Positions 9,242-19,855 are shown, counted from the stretch's first letter. The stretch: 64,000 bases of DNA from Diplonema japonicum (GCA_964019335.1 OZ025720.1:291001-355000), one strand, 5' to 3'. A program made the numbers and translations. The notes: generated by a model from the sequence alone, not told the origin.

Positions 9242-12200
9242 TCACCCGCCGCCCAGCTCCCCCCACGACCTCCCTACCTGTATGTTCACAGGCAGCGTCA
9301 CACGCAGCGAGACCTCGTTCTCCATGATGCCCCGTATTGTGCCGATGGTCTCCTGCAACTTGTCTTCCCTGACTTCGAACAGAAGCTCGTCGTGGATCTG
9401 CAGGACGAGCCTCGCTTCTGTGTGCGGGATCCTTGCGTACAGAGCGATCATGGCTTTTTTGACTATATCAGCTGCGGACCCCTGACAAATGGTGTTCACA
9501 GCAGCACGCTCTGCAAAGGCCTTCTCCTTCGGGTTTCTGCTGTATATCGCAGGAAGGTACCGCTTACGCCCGAGAAGAGTCTCCACGTAGCCTGTTGAAC
9601 GACAGCCATGCGCCACGGATGTGATGTACTTCGTGATGCCAGTGTATGTGTTTTTAAAGTCACGCAGGAAGATCTCCGCTTCTTCCCTTGTGCAGTTCAG
9701 GTCCTCCGACAGGCTCAAAGCGCCTTTACCGTATAGAATCCCGTAGCAGATTGCCTTCGCGACTTTACGTTCGGCAGGTGTCACGCTGTCGGGGTGCTTT
9801 CCCCGAACCTTGCTCGCGATGTTGCGAAACACATCACCACCAAGCGTCAGGAAATCAAGCATGGCCTTGTCCTCACTGAAATGCGCCATAATACGGACCT
9901 CAATTTGAGAGTAATCTGCTGAGATCAACACATGATGAGGCGGGGCGACGAATGCCTTGCGAAGCTCGAGGTCAATAGTGGCCCCCGATACAGATGAGAA
10001 CTGAACGGGACGGGGGATGGTTTGCAGGTTCGGGTCGATCATAGCAAGTCTCCCTGTGTTCGTTGCGGTTTGAAAGATAACAGCATGCACACGGTCAGAG
10101 GCACCTGCGAACATAGGTATCGCACGAATGTACTTCGTCAACCATCCTACAAGCAAACGGTGTTCCTTGATCATGAGTGGCAGTGGGTTGTCAGGATGCA
10201 GCTCATGTAGCTTTGCGAGGATCGACGCGGAGGTGGACCGTGATTCTGTAGGACGGCTTCTTCTCCCTGCAGCTGTCGTGGGGACAACCTTACGGACAAC
10301 GACCTCTGGAAGACCTTGATTGTCAAACAACGCTCTAGCGCACTGCGCAGGACACGTCATAGACCAGTTGTACCCAGTAATTTCGCACGCTTTCTTCGCC
10401 AGTTCGGTAGCCTTCACGTCCATTGCCGTGTTGTAACGGGAAAATACGTTTTTGTCAAATCTCACCCCGAGGGTTTCCATCCCCGACAGGACGGACACAA
10501 ACGGCATCTCGAGGGTTTTAAACGCCGCCAACAGGTCGTTTTGCTTCAAACTGTCAATTAGTTGCCTCATGAGCACAAGGGACTGAACCGCAGCCTTGCA
10601 ACCGGCTTCCTTGAAATCCGATGGGGCTGTTGCCTGCGGTGCAGTGGTTTTCAAAAACTGCCGTGTCAAAACTTCGAGCGTGTTAGAAGGGCTGCCTTCG
10701 AACTTATCATCCGGCATCAGCATCCATGCGGCGATGCGGGGGTCCATTAAATTGACAGGACACTTTATATTGGTGGATTTGAGGCACCATTTCACCTGTG
10801 ACTTGCAATCATACGACGCTTTAACATGAATCTGCTTGGATTTCAAGAAGTTTGCGACAACGTTGAGACGTTCTGTGCAGACGGGGTCGGAGTGTGCGCC
10901 CTGTGCGTCGTGCAGAACGTAGTAATAAACAAGGTTGGAGTCGAAACAGACAGCAATGCCATAGTTTGTTGAGTCGAGGCCTGTTGTGTTGCCTGAGAAG
11001 GAAAACCCGCATCGATGCGCGGCCTTAAGAGAGGACAAAAACCGTGCTTCCTCGTCGGACCCGTGATTGTTGTGGTTGAGGACAACGATGGAATAGGATA
11101 TGCTGCCCTCCGTGATCTTTCGCACGGTCACCGCTCCGCGCTTCCGGTTGTGCTGCAGGGTCTCGAGGTCCAACCGGTTCAAAATGCTGTTCTTTCCGAC
11201 GTTGTTCACCGTTTCGTTCATTTGCAGTTTTTGCCCGTACCCGGACCCTACGCTGATTCTCTTCTTTTTTGCTGTGTTTTCTTGGCTCGCCTTGATCTCT
11301 TTTATCTTCTCTTCAACACTCCGCAGTTCGGCTTCCTTTTCCTTCGCAGATTTTAAAAGCAACGTTTGCGCCTCTCGAACAATCGACTTCCCGATCTTAC
11401 TGTCGAAATTCTTCAAAACCCCGCCTTTTTTAACAAACGGGTGCGAACCCGCCACCAGCGCCTCCACCTGCCCAGAATCGGCCACCGCAACAGATTCAAC
11501 TGTTCGAAGACCAGCTTGGTAAAACGCACGCGCCCTATACGATTTCATCGAAGGGATTTGCATTAACGGGACTAAGTCCGCTTCGATCCCACTTCGAAGC
11601 CGGGACTGTAATTTCTGAATCAAGGGTGCGAAACCCCACCAGTTTAGGTGTTCTGCAAAGGATGCGACCATTGATGCAAACGAGGCAGCAGAGGACATCA
11701 ATCTCTGGAGGTTACCACGTGGCACCCGAAACCTTTTTGATACGATGTCCAAGGGAGCTTCCTTGACAAGCTCGACGAGAATCAACGAACACCAAAACCG
11801 TCTCAAAATTGTAGACGACCGTGTGCTGTCGTCAGGACGTTGGTGCTGCGCCAATGCGAGTACACCCTCGTTGACGCCAACTAGTCTGGCTACCTTGCCA
11901 ATGTCGGGAGGAAGGTTGAGAAATATCCCGTAAAACCGCGACCAGTCAGGTTCGATTCCTGACACGTAAGGCGTGCAGTGGAAAATAAGGTGCATATCGC
12001 TTGACATGACGAAATGGTTTCTCGCTTCATCTAGATCCTCGTAGACAAGCTTTGCCTCGTGAGGGGAGAGTCCTGACTTGAAGGTCGCCTTGGCCAGCAT
12101 GGTCGGTTTGTACACACCGTGCATCGCGTTGTAGGTTACGAAGTCGTTTCGTTCTAGAAACTCCAACGCGGCGGTCGTTGCCACGCCCACTTCCTCTTCG

Positions 12201-14080
12201 CCTTTCTCTTCCCTCAGAAAAGTGCAGTTTGCGTATTTTCTCACGTCATACACCGTCGCCGTGACCCCGCTTGCTATGGCTTCCCCGATGGCTCTTGTCA
12301 TCCCTCTTTTAGATGATGCGAGGGACGACGCGGCTTTTGGAAGTTTTCCTGTTATCAATGAAGTTAGATATCCCACCTCACCGGGTTTTCCGAGTAAAAT
12401 TGATTCGCCTTTGACGTCCAGTCCAACACGGCCAGCTCGTCCAGCGGCTTGTTTGTACCTTGTTGCGTCTATTCTGTCGATGCCGATTTTTGCTGTTAAG
12501 AATATAACGCGTCTGGAAGGGAGGTTGACACCGGCTGCGAGAGTTGTCGTGCATGTAAGAACCTGTATCGCTGTTTCCCTGTAGCATCTTTCGACAACCT
12601 CGCGTTCTTCGAACGTCAGCCCTGCATGGTGGTAAGCAACACCGTAAGGGATGCAAAACTCAAGAATCGGGTCTGGGCCGCATGGGTTTGTCTTCAGCAT
12701 TTCAATCGCTGTGCTTCTCGGCGTGGAGTGCATCGGGGATGTGGAGGTGGACATGTACTTCGCGATTCGCAGCGCGGTAGTTTCGACGAGCTTCTTCGTC
12801 GGGCAGAATATCAAAACAGAATGCCCTTCCTTAACGGTTTCCATTGTAAGGGATATCAACCGGTCATGGTCCGCTGAACCGGCTGATCCAATGGTTCTAA
12901 CGGTTGTCTGGTCCCCGTTGTGTAATTTTCCGTCCGTGCAGTACCATTCCTGCAACGGGACGGGGCGGTAGTCAGTTGCGAAGAACCACGCGTCCTTGAG
13001 CCATGCAGCGAGGGAGGCTGCGTTGGGCAGGGTTGCACTCATACCTACGATTTGAAGGTCGGTGTGATGTGAGTACAGCATTTTTGTTAGAAACATTTCG
13101 AGGAGGTAGCCTCGCTCGGTTTCTGCGATTTGGTGTAGCTCATCGACGATGACCATGCTTATCTCGTCCATGCGGCCCATGTCCAGAATCGTGTTCACAA
13201 TGCTGTTGGCTCGTTCGATAGTGCATATTGCTACGTCATCTAGAAGTAGTCTGTTGCCCACGCCTGCTGCTTGCGTGCCCACCACAACGTTCAGCGGTTC
13301 GAACAATGCTTGCAGAGTGGCGGCTTTTTCCGTAGCGATCGCCACGTAAGGTACTACGAAAATAATCTTCTTCTTTTTCTTCCTGACGAGCCGCCTCGCC
13401 ATCAATACCTCCGAGACAAGTGTTTTCCCCCCGCTTGTCGGGGCACAGTACACCAGGTTGTCACCATCCAAAGCACCAGTATCATGAAGACAGCAATATT
13501 GCCATTTAAATAACGCGCAGATTCCATTCTCCACATATTTCTCCGCCACTTCCGGTGGAAGCCCTGCATTTTCAATGGAATAATCAGGTGGAGGAGGCAA
13601 CGATGACGGTGTTTCGATTTTCTTGGGGTGCAACAGTTCGTTCAAACCGACTATGCCCGTGGTGATGTCCTTCTTAGGAGCTTCCTTGGGAAGCTCAAGG
13701 CTGAATGATGTGCCTGTGGGAAGGGCGAAACCTGCGGGTGTTCTCTGTTTCTTCTTTTTCCCGCGTAGTGCGTCTGTCGATTTTTTGCGTTTCTCGGGTT
13801 TCTTTTTTTCGCCCTTTAGCTGCGTCAGTTTCCCCATGAATGTTGCCCCCGGTGGGGGCGGCTCGTCGGGTGCTCTCAGCGTCATTTCCAAGGCTCTATT
13901 TTGGTCTTCTATAAGCGTTTTGTAGGTTTCCTCTTCCTCTGGTTCCTCCTCCGTGGATGACTCATCGCTGTCATCAAAGAGACAGTCCTTCCCCTCCTCA
14001 CTGTCTGTTTGGCTGCCAAATAGATCACCTCCTTCATCCATATAGGGGAGGGGGCAGCTGTGTAAGGAATCGATATGCAT
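9242..14080 (-). CDS. POLQ: DNA polymerase theta-like helicase-polymerase (about 1612 aa)
   Basis: An N-terminal superfamily 2 helicase is fused to a family A DNA polymerase. Helicase motifs: APTSGGKT (about 213-220), VDELHQ with DELH at 313-316, GMSATLPN, YHHAGLTFEER and QAAGRAGR. A HelQ-type helical region follows, then an exonuclease-like fold without obvious acidic catalytic residues, then the polymerase: motif A DYSQIE (1389-1394), finger helix ERKVAKAICYG (about 1437-1447) and motif C HDE (about 1563-1565). POLQ performs microhomology-mediated end joining of double-strand breaks in the nucleus. The long disordered central region of animal POLQ is nearly absent. The open frame continues upstream to 14251, but that part translates homopolymers; ATG 14078-14080 follows a pyrimidine tract ending TTTTTTAG (about 14123), a likely trans-splice acceptor. 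ATG at 14041 is an alternative start. Confidence 0.93.
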   Translation of the reverse strand: MHIDSLHSCPLPYMDEGGDLFGSQTDSEEGKDCLFDDSDESSTEEEPEEEETYKTLIEDQNRALEMTLRAPDEPPPPGATFMGKLTQLKGEKKKPEKRKKSTDALRGKKKKQRTPAGFALPTGTSFSLELPKEAPKKDITTGIVGLNELLHPKKIETPSSLPPPPDYSIENAGLPPEVAEKYVENGICALFKWQYCCLHDTGALDGDNLVYCAPTSGGKTLVSEVLMARRLVRKKKKKIIFVVPYVAIATEKAATLQALFEPLNVVVGTQAAGVGNRLLLDDVAICTIERANSIVNTILDMGRMDEISMVIVDELHQIAETERGYLLEMFLTKMLYSHHTDLQIVGMSATLPNAASLAAWLKDAWFFATDYRPVPLQEWYCTDGKLHNGDQTTVRTIGSAGSADHDRLISLTMETVKEGHSVLIFCPTKKLVETTALRIAKYMSTSTSPMHSTPRSTAIEMLKTNPCGPDPILEFCIPYGVAYHHAGLTFEEREVVERCYRETAIQVLTCTTTLAAGVNLPSRRVIFLTAKIGIDRIDATRYKQAAGRAGRVGLDVKGESILLGKPGEVGYLTSLITGKLPKAASSLASSKRGMTRAIGEAIASGVTATVYDVRKYANCTFLREEKGEEEVGVATTAALEFLERNDFVTYNAMHGVYKPTMLAKATFKSGLSPHEAKLVYEDLDEARNHFVMSSDMHLIFHCTPYVSGIEPDWSRFYGIFLNLPPDIGKVARLVGVNEGVLALAQHQRPDDSTRSSTILRRFWCSLILVELVKEAPLDIVSKRFRVPRGNLQRLMSSAASFASMVASFAEHLNWWGFAPLIQKLQSRLRSGIEADLVPLMQIPSMKSYRARAFYQAGLRTVESVAVADSGQVEALVAGSHPFVKKGGVLKNFDSKIGKSIVREAQTLLLKSAKEKEAELRSVEEKIKEIKASQENTAKKKRISVGSGYGQKLQMNETVNNVGKNSILNRLDLETLQHNRKRGAVTVRKITEGSISYSIVVLNHNNHGSDEEARFLSSLKAAHRCGFSFSGNTTGLDSTNYGIAVCFDSNLVYYYVLHDAQGAHSDPVCTERLNVVANFLKSKQIHVKASYDCKSQVKWCLKSTNIKCPVNLMDPRIAAWMLMPDDKFEGSPSNTLEVLTRQFLKTTAPQATAPSDFKEAGCKAAVQSLVLMRQLIDSLKQNDLLAAFKTLEMPFVSVLSGMETLGVRFDKNVFSRYNTAMDVKATELAKKACEITGYNWSMTCPAQCARALFDNQGLPEVVVRKVVPTTAAGRRSRPTESRSTSASILAKLHELHPDNPLPLMIKEHRLLVGWLTKYIRAIPMFAGASDRVHAVIFQTATNTGRLAMIDPNLQTIPRPVQFSSVSGATIDLELRKAFVAPPHHVLISADYSQIEVRIMAHFSEDKAMLDFLTLGGDVFRNIASKVRGKHPDSVTPAERKVAKAICYGILYGKGALSLSEDLNCTREEAEIFLRDFKNTYTGITKYITSVAHGCRSTGYVETLLGRKRYLPAIYSRNPKEKAFAERAAVNTICQGSAADIVKKAMIALYARIPHTEARLVLQIHDELLFEVREDKLQETIGTIRGIMENEVSLRVTLPVNIQVGRSWGELGGG

Positions 14081-14289
14081 TCGGTGGGCACAGAAGAGAA
14101 AATAAAAAAGATTGTCGAGACTAAAAAAGAAAGAGAGTAGGGGGGGGGGGGGGGATTGAATACCGCAAATCTTTTTTTCTTTATAATCTTTTTTTTTCTT
14201 GTGAGAAGAAAAAAAAGGGGGGGGAAGATTTTTACAGTAGGGGGGAAACAAAAATGGAACTTATCAACGGAAGTTGACAGGAGAACCGG

Positions 14290-14323
<34 letters not shown>

Positions 14324-14446
14324 ATAGGGGAGGAAAAGAGGGTGCAGTATGATGATGCACTTGAAGATAGAGATTCAGAAAACGTTTTCTTTTTGTGATG
14401 GTACATTGAATATTGTATCCCCCCCTCTGTCCCGGTACCTTCTTCC

Positions 14447-15241
14447 TCAGTCAGTGTTGTATTGCAAAGTACGGAAGTTGGTTTGTTCCGAATCTCTGAG
14501 TTCGTTGACAATCGTGACACATCGGTCGCTATTTTTTTTTTTTTTTTTTTTTACCAAAAGAAATAACAAATACCTGCACAGAAAGAACGCAATAGGAATG
14601 TTCTTAACAGAACACAAATCGACAAAGTTCATCACCAGAATAGGCTTCACAATGATGGATTTACACAGATCACAGTGCACTAAAGAATGCGGCCTGGTGG
14701 GGGAAAAAGGGCTATCGTCCTCATCGACCAACGGGTTGTTCATCACGTACAGCTTAGAGATCTTTTTCATATATGTCAGAGAAGGGGGGAAAGCAGAGAT
14801 GTAATTATTGTCAATATTGAGCTCTTCAAGGGCAACGAGATTATCTAAGTCTTGAGGAAGGAACGCCAGTTGATTGTTGGAACAGTCGAGCTTCTGCAGG
14901 TATCGGAGCTGGCAAATTTCTTTAGGTAGTTCCTGTAGTGCGTTGTACGAGAGCACCAGCTCTTCAAGCCGCTCTGCTAGCATTCCTAAGGTGTCAGGTA
15001 GCCATCGCAGACCATAATTATTATCTACTGAAAATCTGTATATTTTGTTCATTTCCCCCACTTCTCCTGGTAATTTGCTCATTTCCACGTATCCCCCCAG
15101 CCTCAGCACAGTCGCACCTGCTTCTTTCGCGTTTTTAACTTGCTCCTTCACCTCCTCGGTTTCTCGTATCGCTGCTTCTTCTGACAGCTTGCACTTTTCA
15201 TAGGTCTGCGATACTGTTTTTCTATTCAGAATAATTGCCAT
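14447..15241 (-). CDS. leucine-rich repeat protein, one intron (249 aa)
   Basis: ATG 15239-15241 lies behind CACCAACAG, a likely trans-splice acceptor. Repeats of the LxxLxLxxNxLxxLP type run over residues about 60-190 (ELVLSYNALQELPKEI, YLQKLDCSNNQLAFLPQDL, ALEELNIDNNYISAFPPSL), giving four or five LRRs. A cysteine-containing cap follows (HCDLCKSIIVKP). An intron at 14529-14573 (GTATTTG...AAATAG, 45 nt, mostly A) restores a coding end in which TGC AG joins C GAC. The CDS is then 750 nt. LRR proteins of this plain kind are protein-binding scaffolds; no kinase or other catalytic domain is present. The frame upstream to 15427 is homopolymer noise. Confidence 0.82.
   Translation of the reverse strand: MAIILNRKTVSQTYEKCKLSEEAAIRETEEVKEQVKNAKEAGATVLRLGGYVEMSKLPGEVGEMNKIYRFSVDNNYGLRWLPDTLGMLAERLEELVLSYNALQELPKEICQLRYLQKLDCSNNQLAFLPQDLDNLVALEELNIDNNYISAFPPSLTYMKKISKLYVMNNPLVDEDDSPFSPTRPHSLVHCDLCKSIIVKPILVMNFVDLCSVKNIPIAFFLCRYLLFLLVKKKKKKNSDRCVTIVNELRDSEQTNFRTLQYNTD
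14529..14573 (-). other. 45-nt intron in the LRR gene
   Basis: Sense strand reads TGCAG/GTATTTG ... AAAATAG/CGACC. It is mostly an A18 run. Removing it keeps a 250-codon CDS. An alternative acceptor, AACTCAG, lies further downstream. Confidence 0.65.
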
Positions 15242-15720
15242 TCCCCCCTCTCCCCCGTTCACGCCCCTGTTGGTGAATTGGAACGTGGGGGTATGTCGTG
15301 AGAAGGGGAGGAAAAAGAAGAAGAAAGATAGAAGGGGAAAAGAAGAAAAGAAAAGAACAGAGTTATGCTGTGCTTTTTTTTTTTTTTTTCCTTCTCCCTC
15401 GTCCCCCACAAAAAAAAAATGACTCATCGGTTAGCAACAACCCCACCGCATGTTAAGGGAAAAAAAAAAAGTGTCTTTAAAGGGAACCTGCAGTATGTGA
15501 CAGGATCGCCTAAAAAAAAAAGAATGGAGTAAGAGCAGGAAAAAGAAGAAGAAAAAAATCTTTTTTTTTTTTGTTTGTGTGCAAGGGTTTTTTTACAAAC
15601 TTATTCTTCTCTACCTATTAAAAAAAGAAAAAGAAAAAAGAGAAAGCGGCCGTTGTTTTCTTGGCGTGTGCCCGAATAGGTTGCAGATAAGATAAAATCA
15701 ATGCAAATAAAAAGCTTTCT
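15242..15720. other. spacer, no gene seen
   Basis: About 480 bases of A/T-run DNA between two co-directional genes. Confidence 0.5.
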
Positions 15721-16581
15721 CTACTCCTTCAATTTTTCGATGAATCTATACACTAAACAATGAACATCCCCAGGCCATCTACCGGACAAATAGTGGCCAG
15801 ACTCGACTACCCATGCTGCACGGAAGTCAGAAGGGCTGTCTCTGACCATCCCCGAGTCTTTCCTCCAATGGTTTTCAACATCCCCTGGCACGTTCTTGAA
15901 ATCATCCGGGGATTCCAAAGCCCTTGTAACCTCCTGCTCCACACCCATATACCCAGCAGGATGCCCCGGTTCTTCTGTATAGGTACGGTAATAGTGCCTG
16001 TCCCAGAATCTAGTAAAATATGTTAAGTTCCAAGCAGCGCTTTCAAGTTTCCATGTTAAAGCTGTAGTGGTGTGTCCGTACAAGCAAGATTTTCCGGTTT
16101 TTTTCGAGATGCTTCTGGCGAGGACAAGTACACCGTGGCATACTGCCGCAACTGGTTTGCCTGATTCGAAAAATTCTGCTGCAAAGTTCTGAAGATTCTT
16201 GTCTTCGAGATACCCCCGTATTCCGGTTTTGCAGTGCCCCCCTGGGAGGTACAGGCCGTCGTAAGCGGTGGTCTTTAGGTCGCAGTATTTCATGGGGTTT
16301 TGAAATTCCGTGCTCTTCACCATTTTCTCGTGGGCTTTCAGGCTGTTGGAGTCTGCACGGAGGAACAGGCCAATGAACTTTATCTTCTTCACAATCGGTA
16401 TCCACCCCCATGGGTCCAGCCCTTCTCCTGACAGCATCATGGGGTCCGGCTTCGCAATGTTCCCTGTTAAGGTTGCAAACACCACTTTATACCCAGCCTG
16501 CGTTAATGCCAACCATGCCACAGCCGCTTCAGATGGGTCGTAATCCCTCTCTGCTAGAGGTAACGCAATTACCTTTGTCAT
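15721..16581 (-). CDS. DJ-1/PfpI (ThiJ) superfamily protein (286 aa)
   Basis: The fold is that of class I glutamine amidotransferase-like proteins of the DJ-1/PfpI family. It opens with a beta strand MTKVIALPL, and YDGLYLPGGH (about 107-116) precedes the nucleophile elbow AAVCHG with C148 and H149. The upstream glutamate typical of DJ-1 is not clearly placed. Members act as glyoxalase/deglycase-type enzymes, chaperones (Hsp31) or redox sensors in the cytosol; the sequence does not choose between these. The C-terminal extension (about 190-286) is longer than in DJ-1 (189 aa) and includes aromatic-rich segments. ATG 16579-16581 is the only sensible start. No intron is seen. Confidence 0.88.
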   Translation of the reverse strand: MTKVIALPLAERDYDPSEAAVAWLALTQAGYKVVFATLTGNIAKPDPMMLSGEGLDPWGWIPIVKKIKFIGLFLRADSNSLKAHEKMVKSTEFQNPMKYCDLKTTAYDGLYLPGGHCKTGIRGYLEDKNLQNFAAEFFESGKPVAAVCHGVLVLARSISKKTGKSCLYGHTTTALTWKLESAAWNLTYFTRFWDRHYYRTYTEEPGHPAGYMGVEQEVTRALESPDDFKNVPGDVENHWRKDSGMVRDSPSDFRAAWVVESGHYLSGRWPGDVHCLVYRFIEKLKE

Positions 16582-17319
16582 TATTATTATTTTTTTTTTT
16601 TTGTGCGCCTTTGCTGAGAAAAATAGGAGGGTGGGAAAAGAAAAGAAAAGGGAGGGGGAAAAAAAAGAAGAAGAAGAAGAAAAAAAAAATAGAGTCAGTC
16701 TGGTATTTTGTCAGATTTGTAGTCAGTCATTTATAACGACTCAGAAAAAAAAAAGGTGGGGGGGGGAGAAGGTATTTTTTTGATGATGAAGAAAATTTTC
16801 TCCTCCCTCCCCTCCCCCCCGTGAGTAGGGCAGTTTCTTTTTTAAAGCAAAAAAAAAAAAGAAAAAGAATACCAGTCAGGTGGTTTCTTTCTTGCTTTCT
16901 TTCTTTTTTTTTTTTTAAGCTTGCTATTTTCATTATTTCTTCTTTCCCTCACCTTTTTTTTTTCCCACCTTTGATGTGTTTTTCTTCTTCTTCTTCATCC
17001 CCCCCTCCCAATAAATATACGGGTTCTTTTTCTCTCTCTTTTTTTTTTCGTTTTGTTTTCTTCTTTCAGCTATGTAAAAGAGAAAACAAAAAGATAAAAT
17101 TTGGAAAAAAAAAATTACGCACTACCGGTACTATATAGGTCGATCCCCATCAGGCCAAAAGAAACAAAAGGGGTGCTTAGAGGTTTTGTGCGTGTGCACG
17201 CAGAACTAACCTGCATCCATTTACATGCACTACTCTTCTTTTTTTTTCTTCTTTTTTTTTTTTCACACCCGTGTATTAACTCACAATGTCCCTCGAGGGA
17301 GGAGAGAGAAATGAGAAGG

Positions 17320-17348
<29 letters not shown>
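16582..17348. other. spacer, no gene seen
   Basis: Homopolymer-rich DNA, with T, A and mixed pyrimidine runs and an A32 tract (17320-17349) abutting the foldback element. No supported coding region. Confidence 0.5.
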
Positions 17349-17352
<4 letters not shown>

Positions 17353-17456
17353 TACTGTAAAACGAAAAACTCCCGGACGGAAAAATTATTTGGTGTCCGG
17401 GAGTTTTTCCGTCCGAGAATTTTTTCCGTCCGACATTATTCGTTTTACAGTACTCT
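17349..17456. repeat. nested palindromic foldback element (108 bp)
   Basis: The outer arms 17349-17366 and 17439-17456 are perfect 18-base inverted copies (AGAGTACTGTAAAACGAA). Inside, 17365-17378 and 17395-17408 form a second perfect 14-bp stem. CGGACGGAAAAA (17374-17385) can pair with either of two copies of TTTTTCCGTCCG (17404-17415 and 17421-17432). It is bounded by an A32 tract on one side and T runs on the other. It is either a tiny MITE or a structured RNA with alternative stems. Confidence 0.7.
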
Positions 17457-17552
17457 CTTTTTTTATTTTTTTTTATTTTTTATTTTTTTTTATATCGTCA
17501 CCATCTTCAAAGCTGGCGGTTTTCTTTTCTTCTTTTTTTTTTTTTTCTTTTC

Positions 17553-18119
17553 TTAACCAATCTTCCAATCCAGATTGGCCCAGATTGTCACGATGCAAAG
17601 CGTAATAGAAAAGGTGAGGATGTAAGTGTACGTAAAGGGAAGAGTGGAGCAACAGAAATACATGTGATCAGAAGACTCAAAACGCAAAACTGCCGAAGTC
17701 CACCTCACGAGCGAGAAGACCTCAGCGATGTAGGTAATGAACACAAATGCAAGGATGAAGATGTGAGTCAAGTAAAACCCCGTATACCGGGCATCCTGAT
17801 CGTGGAATAGGCAGTCTCGAGACATAGTGCTGTTGTCGCTGCAGTGCTCCGACCAGTCGGGGAGGGGCCACCTGAAGGCAATGAATAGGGCAACTAGAAG
17901 CCACGTCCGTGCCATCTGCATATAGGCCCTCTTTCCCCCACCGTAGTAGCCCAGTATAGCCCAGTGCCATCCGAAGATCCACCCAAATAAAAGCCAGCCT
18001 ATGATGACACCTGCGTAAACACCACAGTTCTCCGAGCTCTCAGCGGGCTTTTCTCCCCCCATGGGCTCCGACTCCTCAGGGTTGCGGTAGCCCCCTTCGT
18101 TCATTTCGTTTGAATCCGA

Positions 18120-18122
<3 letters not shown>
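17553..18122 (-). CDS. multi-pass membrane protein, unknown (189 aa)
   Basis: ATG 18120-18122 follows a long A tract. An acidic N-terminal tail (MSDSNEMNEGG..., residues 1-34) precedes four hydrophobic segments: about 36-58 (VYAGVIIGWLLFGWIFGW), 69-84, 113-135 (FYLTHIFILAFVFITYIAEVF) and 160-182. A cysteine-bearing loop (HCSDNSTMSRDCLF) lies between segments two and three and may be exoplasmic, as it holds an N-glycosylation sequon (NST). A loose resemblance of the GYYGGGKRAYMQ region to TM2-type proteins is not enough for assignment. No intron is needed. Confidence 0.75.
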
Positions 18123-18150
<28 letters not shown>

Positions 18151-19305
18151 CTGTTTTTTTTTTTTTTTTTAGCCAAAGAAAAAAAAGGAAAAAAAAAAAA
18201 AAAAATACCCATCGGTCTACAGTACATGGGACGAAAAAAAAAATAAATAAAGAAATAAATATTCTCGCCGTGGTTCTTTTCTTCTTTTTTTTTTTTCTCT
18301 TTCTCTCGCCCCCCATGATTTCTTTTTTTTTCGTGTTCCCTTTTTTTTTTCTTTTTTTTTTTTTTTTTAAAAGGGGAACTGCTGGGGTTTTTTTCTTTAT
18401 TACCTTTCTTTTTGTTTCATTTTCTTTCCTCCCCTTCTTCCTCTCGAAACGCTTAGGAGCGCTAACACAACCGGGAATTTGACCCGTTGTCCTCTCCCCA
18501 TTCTTCTTTTTTTAAAAACAAATACTAGAATACATGGTTTTCTATTCGGCATTTCTTTCTTTTTTTTAAAAAAAAAGGCCGCCAACCGAAAGAGGGCCCC
18601 CCAAAGACGGAATAAAGGTAGGGAGGGAAAATATAAATACCTTTCTGCTCTTCTATTTTCTTTTTCGCTTTTTCACTCTTTTTTAAAATTCTTCCCGTGG
18701 TAAAAAAAGAAGAAGATAAAAAAAAAAAAAAAAAAGTGTACTGACTAAACATAGTAAATCACAGAGAATTAGGCTAGAAGGCTCTCAAAAAAAAAATAAA
18801 TAAAGCAGGTATTTTTAATTTCTTTGTCTTCAAGGGGAGGGGGCTCAACTCTCCCTGGCGCCAGTTTTTTTTTTTCTTTTTTTTCCCTCCGTAATTTAAA
18901 CTTCTTTTCTTTTCTCGTAATTATTTTTTTTTTTTCTTTTGTCATTTGTAAAACCTGTTGAGGCGAAGATGTACAAAAAAAAAATCTTTTTTTTTCCCTA
19001 TTATGCCATACATCGAATACTCTTTACTCATTACTCTGTCAAAAGGAAAGAACAGCAGTCTTAAATTGCATCCGGGAGGTGGGGAGGGAGAAGAGAATGA
19101 ATGAAAGCAAGAGAAAATGAATTTGGGGGGGGGGGGGGAGAGAGGGTACAAGAGTTGCGATAAAGAGTATTGTTGGGCTGCAGTACCCGTTACCCTTCAC
19201 CCTTTCTCTTTTTAACGCGACGCCCCCAATTCATATTCTTGCTATCCCCGCCCTCTTATTTTTTTTCTCAGAAGCGTTAATGGGTGGTTGTCACCCCTGG
19301 CCCAT
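18123..19305. other. spacer, no convincing gene
   Basis: About 1.2 kb of T/A runs and a G-rich patch near 19120-19140. Frames found here are low-complexity (poly-F, poly-K). No RNA gene is recognised. Confidence 0.5.
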
Positions 19306-19545
19306 TTAGACCAAAGTCTTGAGACAGTTTTCAGGGAGGGGAAAATGGAAATGGAAAGATTCGAAATCGCGTAGAATGGCGCTTTTATTTCTTGTATTTC
19401 CTATGATATCTTTGTGTGCTTGAAAGTATGTGCACAAGGGGCGGTGCTTTGTCTCCACAAACAACACCTTCCCATCGGATGTGCACCTCTCGCACTGCCC
19501 CAACACAGCCCGGAACTGTGTTTCTGGAAATCTTCTGGTGGACAT
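19306..19545 (-). CDS. possible small protein, unknown (79 aa)
   Basis: A 79-residue frame starts at ATG 19543-19545 directly after a T33 tract on the plus strand (A-rich leader in sense), the same arrangement as the secure genes here. Composition is mixed rather than repetitive. Three cysteines, two in a QCERC motif near residue 18 and one in RPLC near 37, hint at a metal- or disulfide-bound turn. There is no known family. It could also be the last exon of a larger gene or chance. Confidence 0.4.
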   Translation of the reverse strand: MSTRRFPETQFRAVLGQCERCTSDGKVLFVETKHRPLCTYFQAHKDIIGNTRNKSAILRDFESFHFHFPLPENCLKTLV

Positions 19546-19600
<55 letters not shown>

Positions 19601-19784
19601 TGAGAACAAAAAAAAAAGTTCTCTTATGGAAAATTTGTGAAAAAAAAAAGAGACACAGATCCACTCTGTGCACTGTGATGATCATGAAAAAAAGTTTTTT
19701 TTTTTGAGGGGCAATAATAATAATAATAAAAATTGGGGGAGGGAAAAAAAGATTTTTTTTTCCTCTTTTTTTTTCTTTTTTTTT

Positions 19785-19855
19785 TTAACCTGCTTCCTTT
19801 TTGGCCCGTCCTGTGGTCGATTTGAACGCAAGCAAGTCTTCAAGCAATTTTTTCT

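Noticed and set aside
13909-14520. 203-aa minus-strand frame upstream of POLQ
   Set aside because: Overlaps the POLQ N terminus in another frame and consists mainly of homopolymer translation.
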